NCBI GenBank assembly: GCA_910584585.1
Contig: CAJUBP010000002.1
Location: 124,001 to 188,000, forward strand
Length of the DNA: 64,000 bases
Direction: 5' to 3'
DNA from: an uncultured Lachnospiraceae bacterium
Lineage (GTDB): Bacteria; Bacillota; Clostridia; Lachnospirales; Lachnospiraceae
Part shown: in pieces, positions 8,875 through 19,200 of the stretch
How positions within the stretch are numbered: the first letter of the stretch is position 1
Layout: each line of letters begins with the position of its first letter
Position numbers and translations under genes: made by a program
The notes under the pieces: model-generated
What the model saw: only the letters and a program-made list of their open reading frames with translations
What the model was told of the DNA's origin: nothing
Database searches by the model: none

Positions 8875-10317
8875 AAATGATTAGTTTTACTTTCTTTGGG
8901 TTTGTTGCGATTGTTTTCATACTGCTGTTATTTACCAACAAATTTATTAAGGATGATGATAAATCCTTAAAAACAGCAAATATTATATTGTTAGTAGCGA
9001 GCTATGTTTTCGTCATTTATGCTGATTGGAGATTTGCTGTGGTTCTAGCTGTGCTAACCTTAACGACATGGTATTTTGCTCAAAGGAAAAAGGAATATAA
9101 ATTTGGAATAATAATTGCTATATTGGCATTAGCATTTTTTAAGTATACGAATTTTTTTGTGGAATCATTTGCGAAAATTTTTGGGGGGGGGGAGAACGAA
9201 CTACAGTGCACTGAACATTATCCTTCCATTAGGAATTTCGTATTATACTTTTAGCGCTATTGGTTATATTATTGAAGTATCAAGAGACCGGATAGAATCT
9301 AAAAATCTAATGGATGTTGCATTATACTTAGCTTTTTTTCCTAAAATTACATCTGGACCTATACAACACAGCAGTGATTTTTTTAACGAACTTGGAAAGA
9401 AAAGATTAGTTGGGTGGAGCACTTTTGCTCCGGGAATACAAATCTTTGTCTTTGGCCTTTTCAAAAAAATAGTTTTAGCTGATCGACTTTCAGTTTTTGT
9501 AAATCAAGTATATGCTACACCGTTAGCTTTTGGAAGTTTGACAGTTTTCCTGGCAACGATAGCTTATTCATTCCAGATATATTTTGATTTTTCTGGTTAT
9601 TCTGATATGGCCATTGGAATTGCAAAGATACTTGGAGTTAATCTGCCTAGAAATTTCAATTTGCCATACTTGGCGCACAATGTAACTGAGCTGTGGAAAA
9701 GATGGCATATTACGCTTTCAATCTGGTTACAGGACTATCTTTACATATCTCTTGGTGGAAATAGACAAGGAAAAGTTAGAACATATACCAATTTGATTTT
9801 AACCATGGTTATCGGGGGTATTTGGCATGGGGCCAATTGGACATATATCATATGGGGGTTATTGCACGGCCTGGCGCTAGCAGTTCACAAGGTATGGATG
9901 GCTATAACTGGAAGCAGTAGTAAAAAAAATTCGGCTCTTGCAAATGTTTTATCGATTTGCGTAACGTTTTTATTTACAACATTCTGCTGGGTCTTTTTTA
10001 GAGCAGAATCCATATCACAAGCGATTTTAATTATTCGGCGTATATTTAGTTTTGAAGATGGACTAGAACAACCATATTTTTGGCTGATTATCGCGTTAAT
10101 AGTAATGATTGTTGCTAGTGTAATTGCATATGTTAAGTCTAAGAAAAATGGTGTTCAGAATAACCCCCAAAAGACAAATGTTAGTATTGTTGAGGGTTAT
10201 TATCCGTTGGTTGATTTAACTTCATTTTGGGGGTTGGTTGTTTTCTTTGTTTTTTGTGGTACGTTACTTTGCTTGGCATATACTGGAGGAAGCCCGTTTA
10301 TATATGGCAATTATTAA
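8871..10317 (+). CDS. MBOAT O-acyltransferase, currently frameshifted at a G10 tract (phase OFF)
   Basis: Membrane-bound O-acyltransferase that would pass an acyl group across the membrane to the SGNH partner. The N-terminal part (8871-9182) ends in KYTNFFVESFAKIF, then reads out of frame after the G10 run and stops at 9254. The C-terminal part continues in the +1 frame from RTNYSALNIILPLGISYYT, with KRWHITLSIWLQDYLY and the catalytic-His region GGIWHGANWTYIIWG. With nine or twelve G the two parts join into one protein of about 480 residues, the normal family length. The rest of the gene shows no other damage, which argues for reversible switching rather than decay. A sequencing error in the tract is the main alternative. 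A group II intron sits just after the stop codon. Confidence 0.85.
9183..9192 (+). repeat. G10 homopolymer tract causing the MBOAT frameshift
   Basis: Ten G. Codons upstream end at 9182 and downstream codons resume with AGA at 9193, so a multiple of three (nine or twelve) gives one continuous reading frame. Confidence 0.95.
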
Positions 10318-10328
10318 CTCAAACTTCC

Positions 10329-11763
10329 GTGCGCCCAGCTAAGGGGGTGACATTTAGCAGGTGGAAATCCTGTCTAATAAGATGTAGCCGCATCATTGGT
10401 AGCGAGTCTTGGGTGGATGCTGGTAACAGTATCTGCTAAGCGTAGACAGCAAGGTGATAGGGCGAACGATTGAATGCCGAAATGAGTTTATTCCGGCAGG
10501 TCGATCCGATGGAAGTAGGGGAAAGCAGCATGTGTAGCTGTGCCATGGCTAATGGTTATACACTGCTGCGGTGTCGGAGAGTCAGTCATGTCATACAATG
10601 ACGTCACATAAACTGGGGAGAGCCTGTGTGTTCCATGCAGAATGAAACTGTATGGTAGGCGCAACGAACAAACTAAGCAAAGCCGAAGACGCGCAGGCAG
10701 TCGGACAGCCGGATAGTGCCTGTGAAAGTGGCAAAACCCACTGGAAGGAAGCCGCGAGAGAGCCAGTATCCTTGTTGGCTCCGCTGTGCAAAGCAATATC
10801 AAAGAGGAAACATTATTCACACACAGGGTGAAAGAGATAATGGAAACGAAATTGGAGAGAATATCACAACTGTCAGTGGAAAACCCGGAAATGGCATTTA
10901 CATCAATTGGGCACCTGACTGACAAGGAATTGTTGAAGGAACGCCATGAGCAGATGGATGGGAAGAAGGCAGCAGGCATTGATGGCATGACAAAAGAAGC
11001 TTATGGGGAAAATCTTGATGCCAATCTTGAGGAACTGGTAGGAAGGCTGAAATGCCGCATACAAGCCAAGCCACAGCCGGCCAGAAAGGTGGAGATTCCA
11101 AAAGAGAACGGCAAAACCAGACCGCTGAGTATTTATTGTTATGAGGACAAACTGGCACAGGAGGTGCTCCGCAGAATACTGGACGCGGTATTTGAGCCAC
11201 ATTTCTATGAAGAAATGATGAGATTCGGGCAAAACAGAGGATGCCATGATACAATCAGGAAACTGAACATAATGATAGAAAAGAGATATACCAACTATGT
11301 GTTAGACACCGATATTAAGTCGTTCTTTAACCATTTAGACCATGACTGGATACTGAAATTCATAAGCTTACGCATCAAAGACCCGAATATCCTAAGGCTT
11401 ACAAGGAGGATGCTGAAGGTGGGGATAGTGGAAGATTATACCTACATTGCAACGGAAGAGGGGACAGGTCAAGGTTCGGTTTGTTTGCCAATTATTGCTA
11501 ACATCTATATGCACTATGTTCTTGTCTGGTGGTTCAAAGAGAAAATACAGCCACTGATGAGGGGGTACTGCGGATTGGCAGTATATGCAGACGATTTCGT
11601 TACCTAATTCCAGTGCAAAAGTGATGCGGAAATGTTCTATGGATTATTGAAGAAAAGGATGGCACATTCCGCAATTGTAGAGTTTCGTGAAAGGGTAGGG
11701 TATCTTATGGGAAAATTTTTTGACACTTTCAACGAAAAATTAAAGAATAGAAAAGCGCTTTAG
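10329..11763 (+). mobile_element. degenerate, 3'-truncated group II intron
   Basis: The 5' end reads GTGCGCCCAGCTAAGGGGG, matching the GUGYG start of group II introns. About 450 bases of structured, non-coding RNA-like sequence follow before a reverse-transcriptase ORF. It begins 12 bases after the MBOAT stop, so it does not break that gene. No domain V/VI-like sequence was recognised downstream, and the RT ORF is broken, so the element looks dead. The 3' limit given is the end of recognisable RT sequence. Confidence 0.75.
10786..11763 (+). pseudogene. ltrA: group II intron reverse transcriptase/maturase, truncated
   Basis: N-terminal and palm regions of an intron-encoded RT: DKELLKERHEQMDGKKAAGIDG, then a finger segment, then the catalytic YADD near the end of the first open stretch. 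TAA at 11605-11607 follows immediately. The same frame continues with FQCKSDAEMFYGLLKKRMAH, typical post-YADD sequence, then degenerates and stops at 11761-11763. The block before YADD (GTGQGSVCLPIIANIY) deviates from the usual PQG form. The maturase X and endonuclease domains are missing. Confidence 0.8.
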
Positions 11764-12251
11764 TCTGGATATCGAAGTGGGATAGGGTGTGTAATGCCAT
11801 TTATATTGTCAGGAACAGGAATGGAGATAGATTGGTGGCATCTTATCAAGGATAACGCTCGCAAATGAGCTTCTGAACTGTTAAAGAGGCGAATTTCATA
11901 TATGTGATTTTCCTGCGCCAGGAAAGTTGGACTGTGTCTCGTTATCTTTCACCCTCATTGTTCTGGCACAATGCAGAGTAAAATGTTTGCATTCCGCAGC
12001 AGCAAAAGCTTAATCTCGCAGTTTTTATTCTTAAATATAATAGGAACTGTGAGATTTTGTATATTCCCTATTTTAATGAATAGTTACGGAGAATGAGTGT
12101 TTGAAATGCTTTAATATATTCTGCAATTACAGTAACAGTTAGAATACTGATAGCTTTTCTATATATTATGATAGTTCTATTAGAAATATATGCAGCCTGA
12201 CACAAGAGGATTCTTTTTGACACTATTTATGGAGAGGGGGATGATGAGTTC
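11764..12251. other. non-coding stretch between dead intron and kinase gene
   Basis: No convincing gene. It may hold more intron debris and presumably the kinase promoter; several AT-rich candidate -10 boxes occur near 12110-12190 but none has a clear -35 partner. GGAGAGGGGG at 12231-12240 is the kinase ribosome site. Confidence 0.5.
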
Positions 12252-14060
12252 ATGAATCTAGAAGAAATATGGTCTGGTTGGAAAATTACAGAGGATATTG
12301 GCGCAGGCTCTTTTGGTAAAGTGTATAAGATTACCAGAAAGGAATTTGGTCATACCTATGAGTCAGCGCTTAAAGTGATTACTATTCCTGGCGAAAATGG
12401 AGTCTGGGTTTCTTTCGGAGAAAAATTTGATAAAGAGAACGCAGGCGCATATTTTGAAAAAATAATGGAAGAGGTGGAAAAAGAGTTTGCTATTATGCAT
12501 AAGCTGCAGGGAAACAGTAACATTGTCAGTTATGAGGATCATAAAGCCGTTCGTCATGCAGACGGTGTGGGATATGACATTTATCTGCGGATGGAATTGC
12601 TTAAGCCATTACTTACCTATATAAAAGAAAACTCTTTTGCCAGAAAGGACGTGCTCAAGCTTGGAATAGATCTGTGTAAGGCTTTGGAGGCCTGCCAGGA
12701 ATATCATATAATCCATAGTGATATTAAGCCGGAAAACATATTTATAACTGAGTTAGGAGGGTATAAATTAGGAGATTTTGGGATAGCAAGAAGGATGGAG
12801 GAAGTTATTCCTGTTTCTGTTCCTAAAGGTACATACACCTATATGGCGCCAGAGATATATCGTGGAGAAAAGTATGATTTAAGGGCAGATATCTACTCCT
12901 TGGGGATTGTATTGTATTGTTTTCTAAATCAGAACAGAAAACCATTTTCTTTGGGGCATTATGGTCAGGACAATTCTATAGAATTGGATGAAGCAGATAA
13001 GAGGCGTTTTGCGGGAAAAGAGTTTCCGCCTCCTTGTAATGCGGTAGGAGGAATGTCAGAGATTGTAATGAAAGCATGCGCATTTGATCCCAAAATGAGA
13101 TATCAAAGTCCCCGTGAAATGAGAGAAGCATTGCAAGAGGAACTTGTTATAGAGGAACAAATGGATGAGAAGCTTGAAACAGTGTCTATACTGTCGGCAG
13201 GAGAACTTAGTGCTCCAAAAGGGACCGTGGGGATTTTTAAAAACCAGAATAAATCTCTATCTCAGCCAGATGTAGAAGAAAAGGTTCAAGCAGAAGCAGT
13301 TGAGGCGGGGGAAGAATATGAAAGAGCGATTAAGGAAGAAAAGGGACGTGAAAAAGTAATTGCTGAAGGGAAAGAGGAACTAGCTGCAGGAGTGGAAGAA
13401 CAGAGAGAACGGGGAGGCGCGGCGGAAGAAGGTTATTCAAAGAGAAAAACTAAGTGGGTGGCAGCTGGGGCATTAATAATTGTTATTTCTTTGGCTGCTT
13501 TTATTGGTTCAGTAAGTGATAGTTCCGAAATGTTGGAAACAGCGGAAGGAAAAAATGTTGTTATCTCTGATATTAACTTGGGAGCGGAATTGGGAAGAGA
13601 GAAAATGACAAAAGCCGTAAAACTAAGCCAAGTGCCCAATGTGGTAGATTTACCAGAAGATGAGGCAAGGGATCGCTTGGAAGAGGCAGGACTGGATGTG
13701 GATTCCATAGAGGAAAAAAGTTATAATGACGTTGTAGAGGCAGGGCATGTAGTTAGCCAAAGTGCGCTTGGTGGAGAAAGTGTTCCGCTGAAAACAAAGA
13801 TTAAAATTGTAATCAGCAAAGGGGCAGAACCAAAGCCAGAGGAGCCGCAGGAGACACCGGAGCCAAGGGATCCTGGCTCAAGAGATTCAGATGTTTCTTA
13901 TCCGTCTCAGCCAGAAGTGCCGGAGGAATCACAGCCAGACGGGGAGCAGCCCGAAGAAGTGCAGCCAGAAGCGCCAGGAGAATCGGCTGAACCGCAGCAA
14001 TCTGAACCGGCTGCAGATCCGGATGAAGAAAATATTGAGGATTGGGATTTACTTAATTAG
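12252..14060 (+). CDS. membrane Ser/Thr protein kinase with one PASTA domain
   Basis: Eukaryotic-like kinase of 602 residues. The cytoplasmic kinase domain (about 10-300) has glycine loop GAGSFGKV 17-24, ATP-binding Lys41, catalytic loop HSDIKPEN near 155-162, DFG near 175 and a GTYTYMAPE activation segment end. HSD replaces the usual HRD, making it a non-RD kinase. An acidic linker leads to a single membrane segment (about 400-419), one PASTA repeat (about 455-525), which in the family senses muropeptides or lipid II, and a Pro/Glu/Gln-rich tail ending EENIEDWDLLN. The same type of tail ends the unrelated protein at 34600. Two secreted Ig-like proteins follow and a type VII cluster with an FHA (phosphothreonine-binding) EssC lies convergently, suggesting it may regulate secretion. 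Confidence 0.9.
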   Translation: MNLEEIWSGWKITEDIGAGSFGKVYKITRKEFGHTYESALKVITIPGENGVWVSFGEKFDKENAGAYFEKIMEEVEKEFAIMHKLQGNSNIVSYEDHKAVRHADGVGYDIYLRMELLKPLLTYIKENSFARKDVLKLGIDLCKALEACQEYHIIHSDIKPENIFITELGGYKLGDFGIARRMEEVIPVSVPKGTYTYMAPEIYRGEKYDLRADIYSLGIVLYCFLNQNRKPFSLGHYGQDNSIELDEADKRRFAGKEFPPPCNAVGGMSEIVMKACAFDPKMRYQSPREMREALQEELVIEEQMDEKLETVSILSAGELSAPKGTVGIFKNQNKSLSQPDVEEKVQAEAVEAGEEYERAIKEEKGREKVIAEGKEELAAGVEEQRERGGAAEEGYSKRKTKWVAAGALIIVISLAAFIGSVSDSSEMLETAEGKNVVISDINLGAELGREKMTKAVKLSQVPNVVDLPEDEARDRLEEAGLDVDSIEEKSYNDVVEAGHVVSQSALGGESVPLKTKIKIVISKGAEPKPEEPQETPEPRDPGSRDSDVSYPSQPEVPEESQPDGEQPEEVQPEAPGESAEPQQSEPAADPDEENIEDWDLLN

Positions 14061-14078
14061 TTAATGGAGGGATTACAG

Positions 14079-16100
14079 ATGGGATATCAATTTGATAACA
14101 GAAGGTGGTACAAGAGGTGCAGATGTGTACTTGCCGTGTTTTTTCTTGCAGCTATTTTGGGAGGCATGAAAATTGAATCTATAGCGGATGACGCAATTTC
14201 CAAATGTGAATTGGTCTATAAAGCCTATGGAGAATATGTTAAAGTGAACGATTTGGGAAACATGTCATATGAAAAAATAGAAAGAAGGAGAGACTTTTAC
14301 CTGAAATATAAAATAGATAATGATTTAGTTGCGGGAAGTAAGGTAATGATATATGTACAAGAAGCGGCTGGTGATATAAATGCAGTTAATACGGTAATAT
14401 GTACATCAGAAAACGAGGATTATTTTTATGACACAGAAGAAAATTATGCGTATATCCCCATATCTTTGGAGGAACAACAAGGCTGCGTAAAAGTTTATTT
14501 TGATTGGACTCTTGCGAATGGGGATGTGCTTGAGAAACATGAGATGAATTCTGGCAATGCTTTTTGGGTGGAATTATTAGGGGAGTATACGATATCATAT
14601 GATGCCAATGGAGGGACTGGAGGGCCGGATTCTCAGACGAAATACACAGGAACTGCGTTGACGTTGAGTAATGCGGAGCCTGTGAGGGAGAGGTATATTT
14701 TCAAAGGATGGGCAATAAGTAATACAACCGCTACAGTATCGTATTTGCCGGGGGAGTTGTATATGGAAGATAAAAGCAGAACTTTATATGCAGTTTGGGA
14801 GTTGGATTTACGGCCTTTTGTAAGCGCGCCGTTAGATCAGAATGTAAAAGTAGGTGATGAGGCGAAATTTAGTGTAACGGTGGAGGGTGATTATTCGGAG
14901 TATTATACTTATCAATGGTATTGCGCAAGTTCTAAAGAGGGTTCAGGAGAAGCGATTGTTGGAGAAACAGCTCTTTCTCTTATCATACCAGCAGAAGAAA
15001 TAGCAGCGGAATTAAACGGAATGTATTATTATTGTATGGTGCACGATAGTTATAATGAGTGGGATGTTGTGAGCAGTCGCGCCAAATTGACTGTATTTTA
15101 TCAACCGGCAGTGACAGATCCCACAGAGCAGAAGGTAAAGGTGGGGGAAGGTGCAGAATTCCATGTTACTGTCAGTGGCGGAAACCCTTCAGAATATACT
15201 TACCAATGGTATTATGCTTTGTCTGAGAACGATACGGGTATAAAAATTAATGGAGCAGTATCTTCTGTATACACGATATCAAGCAGCCAAATGGTGCCGG
15301 AACTTGATGGGAGATATTATTATTGCGAAGTGGGCAATGGCATATATTATGTCATGAGTGGACGAGCAAGATTGTCAGTTCAGAAAATAGAAGGCCCGGG
15401 AAGCGGAGAAAATAATGGCGATGGAAGCGATGACAGCGCTGATAATGAAGATAATAATAATAATGGGGATGGCAGCACTGATAAAGAAGAAAACGATAAT
15501 TCTGGCATTAGTGGGGATGATAGTGATGGCAGTGATGATAGCCAGGAAGACAATCGTGATAAAAGTCAGAAGCAGCAGAAAATTACAGCGTCTTCATTTG
15601 TAAGGGAATATGGAAGCAAGGCATTTAAATTAAAAGCAAAAACCAATGGGGATGGCAGACTGACATATCACAGCGGCAATCGTAAGATTGCTTCAGTGTC
15701 TTCAAAAGGAAAGGTATCTGTGAAAAACTATGGCACAGCGGTGATCACAATTCGCGCGTCAGAGACTGCTCAATATAAAGCCGCAAGTAAAAAAGTGAAA
15801 ATTAAAGTGGTGCCAAGAAAAATAGCGCTCAAAAAAGTAAAATCGCCTGCTAAGCGAAAAATTGAGATTAAATGGAAGACAGATAAAACGGTCTCAGGCT
15901 ATGAGTTAAATGTATCTTCTAAAAGTAATTTTAAGTCCCATACGATTAGGCGCTATTATAAAAAGGGCAGAGAACGTGTTGTGCTGGTCGGAGTTCCCAG
16001 TGGGAAAAATTTTTATGTCAGGATACGTTCCTATAAAAAAATTGGAAAAACCAAGTATTATAGTCAGTGGAGTAAGGTAAAGACAACGAAAATTAAATAA
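14079..16100 (+). CDS. secreted multidomain Ig-like/Listeria-Bacteroides-repeat protein
   Basis: Exported surface or matrix protein of 673 residues. An N-terminal signal-like helix (about 15-35) precedes a conserved unnamed domain, a Listeria-Bacteroides repeat (YDANGGTGGPDSQTKY through LYAVWEL), two Ig-like domains each with a QWY core, a linker rich in Asp, Asn, Gly and Ser, a Big2-like domain (KIASVSSKGKVSVKNYGTA) and a fibronectin-III-like C-terminus. There is no LPXTG anchor. ATG 14079 is chosen over 14064 because GGAGGG precedes it at good spacing. It has a close paralogue at 35268 in a matching gene order. Function is probably adhesive or envelope-associated. Confidence 0.75.
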   Translation: MGYQFDNRRWYKRCRCVLAVFFLAAILGGMKIESIADDAISKCELVYKAYGEYVKVNDLGNMSYEKIERRRDFYLKYKIDNDLVAGSKVMIYVQEAAGDINAVNTVICTSENEDYFYDTEENYAYIPISLEEQQGCVKVYFDWTLANGDVLEKHEMNSGNAFWVELLGEYTISYDANGGTGGPDSQTKYTGTALTLSNAEPVRERYIFKGWAISNTTATVSYLPGELYMEDKSRTLYAVWELDLRPFVSAPLDQNVKVGDEAKFSVTVEGDYSEYYTYQWYCASSKEGSGEAIVGETALSLIIPAEEIAAELNGMYYYCMVHDSYNEWDVVSSRAKLTVFYQPAVTDPTEQKVKVGEGAEFHVTVSGGNPSEYTYQWYYALSENDTGIKINGAVSSVYTISSSQMVPELDGRYYYCEVGNGIYYVMSGRARLSVQKIEGPGSGENNGDGSDDSADNEDNNNNGDGSTDKEENDNSGISGDDSDGSDDSQEDNRDKSQKQQKITASSFVREYGSKAFKLKAKTNGDGRLTYHSGNRKIASVSSKGKVSVKNYGTAVITIRASETAQYKAASKKVKIKVVPRKIALKKVKSPAKRKIEIKWKTDKTVSGYELNVSSKSNFKSHTIRRYYKKGRERVVLVGVPSGKNFYVRIRSYKKIGKTKYYSQWSKVKTTKIK

Positions 16101-16132
16101 TATTTATTTTATTGTTATTTCCAGTTTTTTCC

Positions 16133-16161
16133 TTGACACCTGTTGGTTCAGATTATAAAAT
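16133..16161 (+). promoter_or_regulatory. sigma-70-type promoter for the Big2 adhesin
   Basis: TTGACA at 16133-16138, 17-base spacer, TAAAAT at 16156-16161, about 75 bases before the start codon. It suggests independent transcription of the downstream gene. Confidence 0.7.
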
Positions 16162-16237
16162 TAATAATGTACCATTATAATGGCCTTGCGATAGGCGGCA
16201 AAAATAGATAAATTATAGAAGGGGGAAAGAACGAAAA

Positions 16238-19200
16238 ATGAGAATGAGGAAGTTATGGACACGCTGTGCAGCTTTTTTACTGGTATTGGTTGTTATATTT
16301 GGAAATATAGCTATTAATCCAGAAACGCTGCAGGCTGCGGCAAAGAAGCAGGTGAAGACCATTTCACTTCAGATTGGTTCCAAAAAGGTCACGAAGAAGA
16401 CTGTGACGATGTATAGCGGGGAATCGAAAAAATTGAAAATTACGGTTTCACCTAAAAATGCAAAGAAAAAGGTGGCATTTAAGTCAAGTAAGAAGAGTGT
16501 TGCAAGCGTCAATAATAAAGGCATTATTACGGCAAAAAAGTCTGGTACAGCTCAGATCAAGGTAACTGTAACAGATAAGAATGGTAAGAAAAAGACGTCT
16601 TTCGTAAAAGTAAAGGTGAAGTATGTTTCCCTGTCATTAGATAAGAAAACAGCATCGCTTAAGGTTGGGCAGAGTCTTGCTTTGAAAGCAAAGGTATCTC
16701 CTAAGAAAAGCGTAAAATGGAAATCTTCAAATCGGAAAGTAGTGTCTGTATCCTCAAAGGGATCTATAAAAGGTTTGAAGGAAGGAACTGCAAAAGTGAC
16801 AGCCTATGTAGGAAATAAGTCAGTAAGCTGTACAGTCAAGGTAGCAGGTTCGGCAGGTGATGGAGATGACAGCAACCATTCTACAGAAGTGGGAGTCAAA
16901 GAAGTGTATGCTTCTCTTGAAGGAGGTGACACGGTTTTTGTCGGACATTCTAAACCGATAGTAACCAAAATTGTGCCGGAAAACGCGACAAACAAAACAC
17001 TTTCCTATCATTCCAGCAATTCTGCTGTTGCACAGGTAAATAGCCGCGGTTTAATTTTGGGAATTTCACCGGGGACGGCAACGATAACAGTGCAAGCGTC
17101 TGGAAATGTTAGCACAGAAGTGAATGTCAAGGTTGTAGAAGTGCCGGTGGAATCTGTATCGATAAAACCAGATGAGGTGAAACTTACTATTACTGGTGTC
17201 GTAAACCTGACAGCTGAAATAATGCCGGCTGAAGCTTCTAATAAATTAGTGAACTGGAGCAGTGACAATATGGAGATTGCATCAGTTGACGCAAATGGTA
17301 AAGTAACAGGAAGGTCAGAAGGTACCACAGAGATTAAGGCGCAGGTGGCCGGAAGCGATCGATTTGGGGTATGTAAAGTTACAGTAGTGGATGATCCCGC
17401 TATTGCGGATGGAATTTCCATGAAAGTGACAAATCCATATGAAGATAATGCAGGAAATATATATCCGAATACGGTGCTGTTCGGCAGAGATATGTCGCTG
17501 CGGGTGCGGTTGATGAAGGATAATCAGCCGGCGGGCGGGACAAATGTTAATCTTTCTATGAAATCCGTGCATGGAAATGCCGAGGATTGTTTTGAAATAC
17601 GTCAGGCCAATGAAAGAACAGATGGTGATGGATATGCAAACTTTTATATCGGCGTAAAAGATTCTGATCTAAATGCCGTTTGCGGAAAGTGGCAGAGTTT
17701 TCTTGTTACTGCCAGGGATTCCTCTTCAAATAAGACAGCTGAACTTGCTGTCAGATTTGCAACGGTTCAAATGGATCAAATAGAGGTGCTTTCAGATATT
17801 GTTCCATCCCGAAATGCGTCTTATGCAGATTCAGGGCTTTATGAAACAGTTTCAACGAATGGAAGTAAGAAAATAGAGTATGTGACTAGCCAACAAGTTT
17901 CTTCAGCGGACAAAGATCACAGGGTGCGAATGGATGCGCAACCGTATTTATTGTTGCCAGCAACCAGAGAAACGGCTAATAGCGGTGAGTGGCATATTAC
18001 ATTTCCTAATAAAGATAACACGGGAGTTTCAGGAAATTATTCTATCTATAATGATGATACGAATGAGACTACGACCACAACTGTGGAGGAGATTCCGGCA
18101 GGATTGAATTATTTATCGGTGAGTTTTGATAAGCTTAGTCTGTCAAAGTATACTGCCCTTTATATGGATCTTTATAATGCAGAGACTGGAGATTTGATGG
18201 AACATCAGGAACGCACAGCAGAGAATAATGGACTGGCATCCGTGGTTTCTCTTGGAAAACAGGTTGATGAAAGAAGTTATTTAGTAATATCCCTGGTGTC
18301 ACAAGGACAGGTAGAAGCAGATGCGGAAGGATACAGCATAAGAGAGATTACAGGTGAATGGACAAGCGTAAGCAATGAAAAAGCAACTATTGTTGAACTT
18401 GAAGACGCAGTGAAGTGGGAACTGGTAAGCCCCAAGTTTTCAGAGCCAAAAGAGTTGCAAAATGTAAGGGAGTATGTACCGGATGGCATGGTAACTGATA
18501 GTTACACCTACAAGTATAGAGTTCCTGCTTTCCCCTGGGTTGGAAATGCAATCATTGAGGCTACAGGTCCTAACAATGATGGGGTAAAAGAATATTTTGC
18601 GTATCCTTCTGTGAATATGCGGGAGGGAAATGGTTATGCGAATGATAATACTCTTGCGCCTGTGAGGAGAGCGTCAAAAGCAGTTTATCTGGGGGAAGAT
18701 GATGTGATGCGCCAGGTAGGAAAGCTGAGTCAGGAAGGGAACATAGCCATTGTGGAATCAATGGAAACTGGCATAACAGTGGTGAAAGCAATGATTACTG
18801 TGAACGGACTTGAACCTGATGAGTTAAATTCTCAAAATGGAGAGACTTTATACAGTTCGATCCAGTGGGTTCCTGTTCCTAATTCAGAAATTCTTGAGGT
18901 GGTTCCTGACTATTATGCATTAGAAGGGCAGACAGTTACGATTACGGCGCAGGTAATAGATGCGAATGGCCAGGATGTGGCTGGGCAGCGGATAGTTACT
19001 TTCCAGCATAATGGCGGTACAATTTCCTATGGCGACCAGATTTCCAATTCGGGAACAGACACAACAGACTATGTAACAGTTAGTGAAAGTACAGATGGCA
19101 CAACAGATAAAAATGGGAAAATTACGCTTAAGTTAAAAGGAATTAATGCTGGATACATAGAAGGCATAACAGCCACTTGTGCTGATAATTTTAATGTGAA

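Noticed and set aside
10488..11254. Open frames on the minus strand across the intron and RT region
   Set aside because: They lie opposite the RT gene and structured intron RNA, have Ser/Pro/Cys-rich shadow composition and no ribosome sites.
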